From Sebastes aleutianus (taxonomy: Eukaryota > Chordata > Actinopteri > Perciformes > Sebastidae): a stretch of DNA of 64,000 nucleotides. The stretch is from the NCBI GenBank assembly GCA_916700875.1, contig CAKAKS010000038.1:11082944-11146943 (forward strand). The letters are read 5' to 3'. Shown here one piece after another: positions 47,760 to 59,221 of this stretch. The translations under genes and the position numbers were made by a program. Every line of letters begins with the position of its first letter. The stretch's first letter is position 1. The notes under the pieces are model-generated. The model saw only the letters and a list, made by a program, of their open reading frames with translations, was not told the origin of the DNA and searched no databases.

Positions 47760-48352
47760 TAGATAAGTCTCATTAAATATACTGAACTATCAATTTGGAA
47801 CTTTGATTAATAATTAAATTAATAGCTATAACAAAAATAGATAGCAAAGGTTGAAGGATATTAGAGTTCTTGACATAGCAGCGGTTGGCATTATTCACTC
47901 TTGTACAATATTAAACAGACCAGCATGTATAATCCACAAACATTTATTTACAAGATAATAAAGGGTTGAAACACAATATTAATCTAACTAAATAACTAAA
48001 CTAAACAAACCAAACACAGTGTGTGAGCATGTGTGTGTGAGACTGAGAGAGACAGGGACAAAGACAAGATGGCTACCTGTCTTGCATGGCCTACAGACAA
48101 TATGGCGAACACTGTAAAACTACAAAAATGGCCAGATCAAAGATGGCCGCCAACATGTTACCACATGGCCTCTTTGTTCTTCGGAGCACATGTGCTCAGG
48201 AAGGACAAAGGGAGGGAGCTGATGTGGGGGTTGAGATTATCTGAATGTGTATGTTTATGTTTAAAACTAATTCTTTATGTAATAGTTTATGTATGTGATC
48301 TTAATGTGTGTCGGATAATGCAGTGGGTTAGAAAAGATGGTTAGTTTGCATG
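47760..48352 (+). repeat. ~0.6-kb direct repeat, copy 1
   Basis: This matches 48934-49511 nearly base for base: ATCAATTTGGAACTTTGATT, GAGTTCTTGACATAGCAG, CCACAAACATTTATTTACAA, and an end GTGGGTTAGAAAAGATGGTT. It contains four AAnATGGC-type motifs between 48066 and 48152. It could be a duplicated or LTR-like segment; no primer-binding site or polyprotein lies between the copies. Confidence 0.85.
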
Positions 48353-48933
48353 TGTGGGACCCACAGTAATGTTAGACATAGTGATGGACATTGGACACCC
48401 CCCATTCTCATTCACATGTATAATTTATGTATTGTTTTATTTTTAATCTGATATATGTGTATGTGCACTAGGAGCTAATGTTTTGGTAGGTTAATCTGTG
48501 TTTATAAAGAGTAAAACTCACACAGGCACTTTGGCCAGCTAAGGGGTCCTTTGGGTGAGATGCAGGAGCGCGTATGCGTCATTCAGCAGACGTATCGGCA
48601 GTATGTAGCCGCGCAATGCTAATGTGCTGTGTTTCTGTGTTTCTAGGTGAGCTAAAGTGGTTAAAGGATGTATAAAAGTAGCGACACAGATGTATAAAGA
48701 ATGTGTATGAATAAGGGACCAGCGGTAATGCAAACATGAGATTTATATCGGAGTTTTGCAAGTTGTTACAAGGATGTTGTAGGGGTTCTACTTAGTAGGT
48801 TTTGGTTATTAGCAAATTAATTAATAAATAATAATAGAATTATTAATATTAATAAAGATTATCAATAAACATCAATAATAAACGGGGCACCACCCTGGAA
48901 TCAGGGACCAATGACCAAAACGTTAATATAGTC
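48353..48933. other. Unique spacer between the 0.6-kb direct repeats
   Basis: About 580 bp without recognised gene or repeat structure, ending in an AT-rich segment and a CACCACCCTGGAATCAGGGA hairpin-like sequence. Confidence 0.5.
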
Positions 48934-49180
48934 TCATTATATATGCTAAACTATCAATTTGGAACGTTGATTAATAATTAAATTAATAACTATAACCAGA
49001 ATAGATCGTAAAGGTTGAAGGATATCGGAGTTCTTGACATAGCAGAGGTTGGCATTATTCACTCTTGTGCAACATTAAAAAGACCAGCATGTATATTCCA
49101 CAAACATTTATTTACAAGATAATAAAGGTTCAAAACACAATATTAATCTAACTAAATAACTAAACTAAACAAACCAAACA

Positions 49181-49235
<55 letters not shown>

Positions 49236-49511
49236 AGGGAGAGAGAGAGGGGGGGAATGTCTGAATGGCCTACAAACAAAATGGCGAGCACTGTAAAACT
49301 ACAAAGATGGCGGAATCAAAGATGGCCGCCAGCATGTCATCACGTGACCTCTTTGTTCTTCTGAGAAGAAGGACGGGGGGGGGGGGGGGTGATGTGGGGT
49401 TAAGATTATCTGAAGCTGTATGTTTATGTTTAACTAATTCACAGTTTCTGTATGTGATCTTTATGTGTGTTAGATATGCAGTGGGTTAGAAAAGATGGTT
49501 AGTTTGCATGC
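48934..49511 (+). repeat. ~0.6-kb direct repeat, copy 2
   Basis: The second copy of the repeat at 47760. It differs by an expanded (GT)n tract (49184-49232), a G-run at 49376-49389 and scattered substitutions. AAnATGGC motifs recur at 49278-49332. Confidence 0.85.
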
Positions 49512-50070
49512 AAGACCTTGTCTATGTGAAGCATAAACTAAACACATCAGATATGGCGAAGCCAGTTACCCAAAAATCAAATACAGATAAATCACCACCG
49601 TCAAACTCAATGAATAACATTAAACATATTAATACAGGTACATTCTAGAAATCAAAGTTTAACTGTCTTGCCTAGCCATGTGCGATTGCTAATGCTAAGG
49701 CCCAGTACGTTACCCCATGGAAGAACAGGGTTTGTAATTCCATGTGTTGAAGTTGTGGTTCCAAGTCAAAGAGGTCGTCTTTGCTGTTAGTTTGGTTAGC
49801 TTGGTGCTAACTGTGAGAAGGCGGGCGCTCGCGTCTTCCGCCTTTGGTTCCTTTTGTTGCTATGGCTGTTTCCTAACAGAACATAGAATAAGAGAGCAGA
49901 GCTGCTTCCGGTCTGGAGAGCAGGAAGAGAGCTGTGGCTCACCTCCAGCAGCTGGTCAGCTTGGGTGAGGAGGTGAAGACGAAAGAGGAGGAACAAAGAA
50001 ATTCCTCTGGTTTTGTTCTGTGTGATTTTCACACCTAGGTGCGAATGTTAGAGTGGCCAATGGAGATTGA
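49512..50070. other. Spacer before the tandem array
   Basis: Mixed-composition DNA with short open frames only. No domain, splice-consistent exon or inverted termini were recognised. Confidence 0.5.
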
Positions 50071-50532
50071 TAAAGTCCCAAGTCTCGTGACCCGTTTAAA
50101 CTTTTAATCATTTTTCTACGTTAAAGTATGGCGACTCTGTATGGCCCTAAAGACGAGTATTTTTTAGCTCTCTTCACGTCGATTTGCCACTCATTCCTAT
50201 GGAGCAAAGGAATCGCGCTTTTGCGCGATTTTTTCAGAGACCGCTACGCGAATCTCTTAGACAGGTCATAGCACACCATTCCCGATCATTCTGTCACTGG
50301 TTGCCATGGTGATTGGGGGGCCGAGAGGAGTGTTTAGTTTCCTGTTATTATAAAGTAAGAGTTGAGGGCTTTTATTTTGAAAAGTAGGTGAATACCTAGT
50401 TTCCTGTTGTCATACAATGAGAGTTGGGGGCTTTTAATCACAGGTGTAATTAATAACATTAATTATGGCCCTGATCCATTGAAGCCCTGGTTTAGAGCAT
50501 GCTGGCTCATGGAAAGTGAGTGATACAGTAAA

Positions 50533-50598
<66 letters not shown>

Positions 50599-52139
50599 GT
50601 CAGCCTGCTCTGATTGGCTAATGTGAATCAGCTGTCTAGCAGCAATCGAAAGTTGCCGTGGTGATTGGCCACTGCTGCAGTGGGGCAGTTTATAATAGGA
50701 GTTAACCAGAGACGTACATGTCATAAAAGTGCTTCTACGACAGAAACCGTGACTCCTATCGCTTAGATTGTTCATGAGACCAGGTAGGAGTCTCTGATGA
50801 AGAAATGGTGCGATATTTGGGTCTGTAGTTTCAAAAATGTGACCTCGGCGGCAGTTTTGAAAAGTATTAACTTTTTTCTCTGATCCAAAAAATTCTGTGA
50901 AATTTAATATGGGGCCCTATGGGAGCAAAGCCTGCAGTTGCTCTCACGTTCAGGCATGTGTTGCCAAATGTGTAAGTCCGACTGATTCCATAGCTACATG
51001 TTTGCGACCGGCACAAAAATACCTACGTTTTGATGTATTAATTGTGTATGAGGAGTGGACGTTGTGGGCTACAGAGCAATTTGTTCGGAAAATTTTCAAA
51101 AGATTTCAAAGCTTTCCCGCACTCTAGCGATGATGTCACACACTCTAGCCCTTAACGACCCACGCAATACACACCCATTATAAAATCTGAAACAGTCTGA
51201 AAATTTCACAAAACGTAAACTGCGATTTCGTGAAAACTGTGCCAGCTATCAAAAAATTTCCATTTGGCCAAATAAAGTCCCAAGTCTCGTGACCCGTTTA
51301 AACTTTTAATCCCGTTTCTACGTTAAAGTATGGCGACTCTGTATGGCCCCAAAGAGGAGTGTTTATGAGCACTCGTCACGTCGATTTTCAATGCATTCCA
51401 ATGGAGAAAAAAATCGCGCTTTTGCGCGATTTTCTCGGGAACCGCTGCGCGAATCTCTTAGTCAGGTCATAGCACACGATTCCCGATCATTCCGCACGTT
51501 TTGATGTAATTTTTGTACAGGTGTTGGCAACGCTGCCGGAGGAGTAGCGCGGCAAAGTTTAGGCAGAAGTCTGAATAAGAAACTAGAAAATTTCGCAAGA
51601 AATTTTGACCAGTGTGCCTGGTGCTGGGGGGGTCTGAGGACCACAGTGAGGTTAGAAGAGGGGGATGATAGGCCCAATAAAGTCCCAAGTCTCGTGACCC
51701 GTTTAAACTTTTAATCATTTTTCTACGTTAAAGTATGGCGACTCTGTATGGCCCTAAAGACGAGTATTTTTTAGCTCTCTTCACGTCGATTTGCCACTCA
51801 TTCCTATGGAGCAAAGGAATCGCGCTTTTGCGCGATTTTTTCAGAGACCGCTACGCGAATCTCTTAGACAGGTCATAGCACACCATTCCCGATCATTCTG
51901 TCACTGGTTGCCATGGTGATTGGGGGGCCGAGAGGAGTGTTTAGTTTCCTGTTATTATAAAGTAAGAGTTGAGGGCTTTTATTTTGAAAAGTAGGTGAAT
52001 ACCTAGTTTCCTGTTGTCATACAATGAGAGTTGGGGGCTTTTAATCACAGGTGTAATTAATAACATTAATTATGGCCCTGATCCATTGAAGCCCTGGTTT
52101 AGAGCATGTTGGCTCATGGAAAGTGAGTGATACAGTAAA

Positions 52140-52209
<70 letters not shown>

Positions 52210-53754
52210 GTCAGTCTGCTCTGATTGGCTAATGTGAATCAGCTGTCTAGCAGCAATCTGAAGTTGCCGTGGTGATTGGCCACTGCTGCAGTGGGGCAGT
52301 TTATAATAGGAGTTAACCAGAGACGTACATGTCATAAAAGTGCTTCTACGACACAAACCGTGACTCCTATCGCTTAGATTGTTCACGTGACCAGTTAGGA
52401 GTCTCTGATGAACAAATGGTGCGACATTTGGGTCTGTAGTTTCAAAAATGTGACCTCGGCGGCAGTTTCGAAAAGTAGTAACTTTTTTCTCTGATCCAAA
52501 AAATTCTGTGAAATTTAATATGGGGCCCTATGGGAGCGAAGCCTGCAGTTGCTCTCACGTTCAGGCATGTGTCGCCAAATGTGTAAGTCCGACTGATTCC
52601 ATAGCTACATGTTTGCAACCGGCACAAAAATACCTACGTTTTGATGTATTCATTGTGTATGAGGAGTGGACATTGTGGGCTACAGAGCAATTTGTTCGGA
52701 AAATTTTCAAAAGATTTCAAAGCTTTCCCGCACTCTAGCGATGATGTCACACACTCTAGCCCTTAACGACCCACGCAATACACACCCATTATAAAATCTG
52801 AAACAGTCTGAAAATTTCACAAAACGTAAACTGCGATTTCGTGAAAACCGTGCCAGCTATCAAAAAATTTCCATTTGGCCAAATAAAGTCCCAAGTCTCG
52901 TGACCCGTTTAAACTTTTAATCACGTTTCTACGTTAAAGTATGGCGACTCTGTATGGCCCCAAAGAGGAGTGTTTATGAGCACTCGTCACGTCGATTTTC
53001 AATGCAATCCAATGGAGAAAAAAATCGCGCTTTCGCGCGATTTTCTCGGGAACCGCTGCGCGAATCTCTTAGTCAGGTCATAGCACACGATTCCCGATCA
53101 TTTCGCACGTTTTGATGTAATTTTTGTACAAGTGTTGGCAACGCTGCCGGAGGAGTAGCGCGGCAAAGTTTAGGCAGAAGTCTGAATAAGAAACTAGAAA
53201 ATTTCGCAAGAAATTTTGACCAGTGTGCCTGGTGCTGGGGGGGGGGTCTGAGGACCATAGTGAGGTTATAAGAAGGGGGATGATAGGCCCAATAAAGTCC
53301 CAAGTCTCGTGACCGGTTTAAACTTTGAATCATTTTTGTACGTTAAAGTATGGCGACTCTGTATGGCCCTAAAGAGGAGTGTTTTTGAGCTCTCTTCACA
53401 TCAATTTGCCATTCATTCCTATGGAGCAAATAAATCACGATTTCGCGCAATTTTTTCGGGAACTGCTACGCCAATCTCTTAGAAAAGTCATAGCACACCA
53501 TTCCCGATCATTCTGTCACTGGTTGCCATGGTGATTGGGGGGTCGTGAGGAGTATTTAGTTTCCTGTTATTGTATAGTAAGAGTTGAGGGCTTTTATTTT
53601 GAAAAGTAGGTGAATACCTAGTTTCCTGTTATCATAAAATGAGAGTTGGGGGCTTTTAATCACAGGTGTAATTAATAACATTAATTATGGCCCTGATCCA
53701 TTGAAGCCCTGGTTTAGAGCATGCTGGCTCACTGAAATAGTGTGATACAGTAAA

Positions 53755-53828
<74 letters not shown>

Positions 53829-54516
53829 GTGCGTGTTAGTTAGTCAGCCTGCTCTGATTGGCTAATGTGAATCAGCTGTCTAGCAGCAATCAAAAGTTGC
53901 CATGGTGATTGGCCACTGCTGCAGTGGGGCAGTTTATAATAGGAGTTAACCAGAGACGTACATGTCATAAAAGTGCTTCTACGACAGAAACCGTGACTCC
54001 TATCGCTTAGATTGTTCATGAGACCAGTTAGGAGTCTCTGATGAACAAATGGTGCGACATTTGGGTCTGTAGTGGCAAAAATGTGACCTCGGCGGCAGTT
54101 TCGAAAAGTAGTAACTTTTTTCTCTGATCCAAAAAATTATGTGAAATTTAATATGGGCCGCCATGGGAGCCTAGTCTGGAGTTGCTGTCACATTCAGGCA
54201 TGTGTCGCCAAATGTGTAAGTCCGACTGATTCCATAGCTACATGACTGCGACCAGCACAAAAATACCTACGTTTTGATGTATTAATTGTGTATGAGGAGT
54301 GGACATTGTGGGCTAAGGAGCAATTTGTTCGGATAATTTTCAAAAGATTTTTAAGCTGTGCTCCACTCTAGCTCTGACATCACGTGCTCTAGCCCTTAAC
54401 GACCCACGCAATACACACCCATTATAAAATCTGAAACGGTCTGAAAATCTCACAAAACGTAAACTGCGATTTCGTGAAAACCGTGCCAGCTATCAAAAAA
54501 ATTCCATTTGGCCAAA
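50071..54516 (+). repeat. Tandem array of alternating long (~1.2 kb) and short (~0.4 kb) units
   Basis: Each unit begins TAAAGTCCCAAGTCTCGTGA. Long units: 50071-51272, 51678-52883 and 53293-54516. Short units: 51273-51677 and 52884-53292. A further unit start lies at 54517. Long units contain TCACTGGTTGCCATGGTGAT, a (GT)n microsatellite and a GGCAGTTTATAATAGGAGTT block. Short units share the first ~230 bp of the long unit and then diverge (GTGTTGGCAACGCTGCCGGA). Most units carry an AATCGCGC/GCGCGATT stem-loop. A ~76-codon frame occurs in long units 1 and 2 but is broken in the third, so it is not evidently a gene. Family identity is unknown to me. Confidence 0.92.
50533..50597. repeat. (GT)n microsatellite in long unit 1
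   Basis: About 32 GT dinucleotides. Equivalent tracts occur in the other long units at 52143-52207, 53757-53833 and 60677-60736, differing in length. Confidence 0.96.
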
Positions 54517-54680
54517 TAAAGTCCCAAAGTCTAGTGACCCGTTTAAACTTTGAATCACGTTTCTACATTAAAGTATGGCGACTCTGAATGGCCCTAAAGA
54601 GGAGTGTTTTTGAGCTCTCTTCATGTCAATTTGCCATTCATTCCTATGGAGCAAATAAATCGCGCTTTCGCGCGATTTTT

Positions 54681-54947
54681 TCAGGAGCTGCTGAGATTTC
54701 TTTCGATAACAGTGACACCAGCCTTCTCGTACACTGGGACAGCCTTCATGTTGAGAAGCAGGGTGAACACCTTAATGGGATTGTGGACTTGGTCTTTCTT
54801 GTACCACAGGTACACCGCGTCCCCTTTGGTCCCCTCGCTCAGGTTAACACTCACTGGCGTGTATTTTTGCTGCTGAAGGGCATGATACTTGGCATCATCA
54901 GTGGAGACATTCAGATCACTGAGTGCACGCCCGGGGTCGGCGGCCCC
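54681..54947 (-). pseudogene. Captured protein-coding fragment, copy 1 (YLWYKK-containing)
   Basis: On the minus strand, an 88-codon frame is open between an in-frame TAA (54948-54950) and a TGA stop (54681-54683). It includes LSDLNVSTDDAKYHALQQQK, VSVNLSEGTKGDAVYLWYKK and PIKVFTLLLNMKAVPVYEKA. The residue composition and the amphipathic, beta-rich look are those of a real protein. The pattern of a LN...G.KG..VYLWYKK block recalls repeated beta-structured modules of large fish proteins that I cannot name with certainty. No ATG opens it and no splice sites are clear, so it is probably an exon fragment trapped in the repeat. Its copy is at 61583-61849. The plus-strand frames over it are antisense shadows. 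Confidence 0.6.
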
Positions 54948-54950
54948 TTA

Positions 54951-55218
54951 ACCTCTGACCTCAAGATATGCGACTGAACATGCATTCTATGGGTACCCAC
55001 GGATCTCCCCTTTACAGACTTGCCCACTTTATGACAGCTATTTGCAGTTTTGCGCAAAGACCATGCAGTTGTTTTAATGCAGTATAAATGTGTTATTTTT
55101 GCCTGTTCTAAAAATGGTGTATTGGAATAATTCCGCATACTGGGGTCCCTAAACAGTTTTAGAATTATATGAATTGGGTATCACTGTAAAGCTGAGTCTC
55201 TTGTGGATCCAATGAGCC
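54951..55218. repeat. Piece of the GACCTCTGACCTCAAGATAT repeat family plus flank
   Basis: It begins ACCTCTGACCTCAAGATATG and contains TCTATGGGTACCCACGGATC and CCCACTTTATGACAGCTATT, matching 26760-26880. It directly abuts the captured frame. Confidence 0.7.
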
Positions 55219-57140
55219 TAACTGTATTCATGTGTGATGATGTTAGTCCCCATTTTGAAACTTGGCCTCACTGTGTAAAGTGACCTGTGGTGACCTCTAG
55301 GATAATCACAGCCTCATGAAACTTTACAGCCACAAACTAGAGACCTAGAGCATTCAGAGCATGGATGGCTTTCATAACTAGGTTTACAATAAGGAGGTTT
55401 CTGCAGGATTGGCAGGTCATCCAAGATGGGATAAGTATTCTAATAGGCAGCCTTGGCACTCAGGAAAGGAGGCAGTTCAGGGTAATCTGTCTGTAGAATA
55501 TAGAATAGTTCTTGTTTCTTCACCTGAGGGGCTGTAATCTAGAAATAGGTCAAGGATTTACAGGATAGTTGGAGTAGGTAAGAACCAGTGTGTGTGTTGG
55601 TGAGTGTGATTGAAGACAGAGCTCCGGCTTTGGTGAGGAGGAGTTACACACCTGTCCTTGACCGTCACCTAAACGTGACCTGGTAGAGAAGACGCATTTC
55701 CTCATGCACTGAGGGTGTGTGTGTGTGAGTGTATTCTGATCACTGGCAAGAAGGTCGTACTCTATATCCTATACCGGATTGGCACTCAGTGTGATCTGGT
55801 GGACGGGGTACGATTGTCTGTGGACCACTGAAAGGAATAAATGAGTTCTGAAACAATAGTTGCTTAAATAAGTATACTATTGTGTACGAAACAGCGTGAT
55901 GGAGTGAGGTGCTAAATAAGCATTGGAATAAGACACTCTTGAGATAAAGGAGTGTCAGGAAGAAATTACTAAATTAGCAATTGGGCAGGTGAGAAGAGGG
56001 AGAAAAGAACTACAACTAGAATTAGATTTAGGATTAGATTTCTATGATACAGGCACACTTATAATATACTTACACAATCAGTGCACACACACACACACAC
56101 ACACACTTACACAATCAGTTCACACAAAGACGCCCACACATTTGTTCCCATGAGAAAGAATTATTAAGAAAAACATTTTTTTCTTGAGACACACCTCCTA
56201 AAAGTCCTGCCAAGCACACAATTATCTATTTCACTCAAAGCAGGCGTGACTTACACAGAACTATTAAAACACTAAATGGGAACCCGTGTGGGCATGTGCA
56301 TGTGTGTTAAAGTTTATGATTTCACCTTCATGACAACACGTATTTTTTGCAGTAGGTGAAGTTCTATGCAGACATTTAGCTACAAACTGATTATTTTGGT
56401 GCTATATATTTATTATAATTCTATCTTGTCTAAAAGTGTTTAGAATTAAAACAATATAACCATCCAGATAAAGAGACAATAACTGTTGTCATGAACATCA
56501 CAGCAAAGTAAAGACAACTCTTTTTATATTAGGGATGTACCCATTTCCGAATTGGTTATTCAGGAAAGCACAAATGATGCGATGAAAACAGATTAAACAA
56601 GCGTACAACAACACAACGCAAGTGTGGGAAAAAAACGCGTGAACGAGCCTCCAAATATGTTACGGCCTCTCGGACAAACAAAGGCTATATAACAATCAAT
56701 TTATTTTAAATCAGGACAAAAGTAACTATAAAAAATGTAACTGAGTAAACAAAAGGTTGGAGATCCCGGTTAAATGAACAAAAGAAGGGGAAGTTGCTGG
56801 GCCAAGCCACGCAGTGGGCCGTCGCACCCAGCTCAACCGTCTAAACTCAAAAGTGTCTAACTTAAACCAAAAACAAGTAAATGTTGTCACTCTCAACCTC
56901 TGTCTTCCTAGGAAAAGAAGCTCCAAAGCTACCTTGGACCACGCCTTGTTTGTGTGTTTGTGTCTACCTCCTGAGCTCCAATAGCCCATCTGTATTCATG
57001 TGTGATGATGTTAGTCCCCATTTTGAAACTTGACCACAAACTAGAGACCTGGAGCATTCAGAGCATGGATGGCTTTCCTAGCTAGGTTTACAATAAGGAG
57101 GTTTCTGCAGGATTGGTAGGTCATCCAAGATGGGATAGCG
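55219..57140. repeat. ~1.6-kb block bounded by a direct repeat
   Basis: The sequence at 55219-55434 (TGTATTCATGTGTGATGATG ... GGTCATCCAAGATGGGATA) recurs at 56990-57140, lacking about 70 bp. The block between contains a (CA)n tract at 56082-56105, a CCTCTCGGACAAACAAAGGC segment and AT-rich DNA, but no recognisable gene. The direct repeats may bound an old insertion or a local duplication. Confidence 0.65.
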
Positions 57141-57290
57141 TCTGAGCTGCATATCAAATGAATCTTCAGGTTCCCAGCTCAGATGATGTACACCAATTCT
57201 ATTAGCTTTATTTTGACTTGGAGGGGTAAGGATAAGTTATATTAAAGAAAATTACTTCTACTTTTGGGAGGGAAAATCAGCTAATTACAT

Positions 57291-57924
57291 AAAAAGTTAT
57301 TTTTATAAAACGGTTGCTATATCGTGACAGTAGTGCATGAAACAGGTAACCTGAAAAAAATCATGTTCCTCTGTGTCCTCCGGTGTCCTCCGGTGCTCCT
57401 AACGGCATCTGCAAGATTTCACAGACTGGAGGAAAACAAGCAGTAAGAGCTGATCTGAGGTCTGCTGTCCAGCTGCCATCTACGAGAGCCAGCTGTCAAT
57501 CACTCACGAACTCCGACCAAACGGTCAAACTAGGCAGCGCTGATCAAATATGAATCAGTATTCTGTTATGTTAATGCCTATTTCTCTCCTCAGATGTTTT
57601 CAGAATCATCTTGTAGTGTACTGTTTAGCTATAAAATGAGAAAGTTTGTGACGCTGCTGCCATTTTAAAATCTGGTGAAGGAACGCCAAGTTCTGGTCAC
57701 ATGACCGGAGCACAGCCAATAGGAACGCTCTCTCAATGAAATGACCTGTGATTGGTCAAAGTCTCCCATCACGGGCTAGATTTTTTTAAATCCTGAAAAC
57801 AGAGCCATGAGGACGTGCAGAACTCTAGTTTTCTCTCAGAACAATTGAATTACAATAATCTGAAAGGTTATTATGGAATTTTTGCCCAATGATGCCAAAA
57901 ATGAACTGCCTTCTGACACTTTAA
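57291..57924. mobile_element. TTAA MITE, second copy of the family at 1716-2339, inverted
   Basis: It matches the reverse complement of 1716-2339: AAAAGTTATTTTTATAAAAC at the left, a TAGTGCATGAAACAGGTAAC segment, and CTGCCTTCTGACACTTTAA at the right. The left TIR is incomplete. Confidence 0.75.
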
Positions 57925-58099
57925 GAGTGTTTTAAACATCCCCTAATCGGCTCGGAATACCATCCTGGACACACCGATTTCAAATCGTAAACATTAAACA
58001 TGTTCAGCATTTACGATGGGATCTCCTGTTGTATTTAAGTGAAGGCCACAAAACAAAGAGCCAATCAGAGTTCTTTAATTGGAGAAGTGTCATCAGATT

Positions 58100-58455
58100 C
58101 GTCAGGTTGGTTGCTGGGGCCCCCCTGACCCCTAGCAATAGGTTACACATTGGTTCATAGTCTGCCCAATGAAAGTGAGTTTACATTTGAAATCAAAACA
58201 ACGTACATTTACATTAACACTGCTCTGTGACTAAAGGAGACACCCCACGTGTTAGCCACCTACTGGCGGGAAACATCGTCAGGTTGGTTGCTGGGGCCCC
58301 CCTGATCCTTAGCAACAGCTGACACATTGGTTCATAGTCTGCCCAATGAAAGTGAGTTTACATGTGAAATCAAAACAACGTACATGCACATTAACACTGC
58401 TCTGTGACTAAAGGAGACACCCCACGTGATTAGCCACCTACTGGCGGGAAACATT
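58100..58455 (+). repeat. Two tandem ~177-bp units
   Basis: Units start at 58100 and 58277 with CGTCAGGTTGGTTGCTGGGG and end TACTGGCGGGAAACAT. They differ at a handful of positions (for example CCCCTAGCAATAGGTTA versus TCCTTAGCAACAGCTGA). Confidence 0.9.
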
Positions 58456-58629
58456 AGTTCAAAACTCAAGTTAGTCATGCTATAAAAACTATGCTAGGTG
58501 ACACACACAGTAACCTATTGGTGTCATTTAAACTGCGCGCAGCTTCTGTCCTCTGCACCCTCTGTCGGGAGATTAACACACGCACGAACACACACAACAG
58601 CGCCATGCAGCGTCAGAAATGTTAGGTCT

Positions 58630-58800
58630 GTTGACTTGTTCAGAGATCCTCTATCGATTTGTTCGAGAAGATGAGTCACTCCTCTCGAAATAAGTGAACT
58701 GAACAAAGTGAACATAGATCCTCTATCGATTTGTTTGAGAAAATGAGTCACTCTTGGGGTAAAAAACTGAAATGAACTGAACAAACTGAATATCTATCTG
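58630..58800 (+). repeat. Two tandem degenerate units with CCTCTATCGATTTGTT
   Basis: The segment AGATCCTCTATCGATTTGTT followed by GAGTCACTC and TGAACTGAACAAA occurs twice, about 80 bp apart, with indels. Confidence 0.75.
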
Positions 58801-58916
58801 TTGATGCTATGAATTAATGGTTTATTTTGACCAAAACCAGAGTTTGTGATTGTTGGAACAGTGGAAAGAGAGCTTCGCTCCTCCTTTAACTGTAGGCCTG
58901 TACACTTCTGTAGGCC

Positions 58917-58963
58917 TATACACAGTTATAGGAGGAGCTTAGCTCCTCCTATAACTGTGTATA
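58917..58963. repeat. Perfect 47-nt palindrome
   Basis: The arms 58917-58939 and 58941-58963 are exact reverse complements (23 bp) around a single T; the inner part is TATAGGAGGAGCT. It could extrude a cruciform or form a hairpin RNA. A related stem-loop sits at 59037-59067 (13-bp arms, 5-nt loop). Confidence 0.95.
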
Positions 58964-59221
58964 CGACTGTGTATACGATAATATACAGTATAATGTTTAA
59001 ATGTATATTATAATGTTTAAATTATAATGTTTAAATGTTATAGGAGGAGATTCGCTCCTCCTATAACTGTGGGCCTATTTGCTGATAAGAGTTACATATA
59101 AAATGTGTGTGTGTTAGTCGGGCTGCTCTGATTGGCTGATGTGATTCACCTGTCTGTCTAGCAGGAATGAAACGTTGCCATGGTGATTGGCCACTGCTTA
59201 GTACACTCAGTCAGACAACTG

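Larger units (their letters stand above)
52302..57150 (+). repeat. Segmental duplication, copy 1 (~6.9-kb offset)
   Basis: The sequence from about 52302 to at least 57100 recurs at 59222-64000 with an offset of 6919-6920 before the GT tract and 6902 after it. Over the last kilobases only isolated differences are visible (for example GAACGAGCCTCC/GAACGAGCCCCC, GGGCCAAGCCACG/GGGCCAGCCACG). It includes long unit 3, the captured open frame and about 2.5 kb of downstream DNA. Confidence 0.92.

Noticed and set aside
47760..49511. Complete LTR retrotransposon or provirus
   Set aside because: The direct repeats are only ~0.58 kb apart, with no gag/pol frame and no primer-binding site seen.
50897..51127. 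76-codon frame repeated in array units (also 52508 and 59427)
   Set aside because: Conservation is explained by the recent duplication; the frame is broken in the long units at 53293 and 60213, and has no recognised domain.
54588..54977. Plus-strand 129-codon frame
   Set aside because: It is the antisense of the more protein-like minus-strand fragment and starts in repeat-head sequence.
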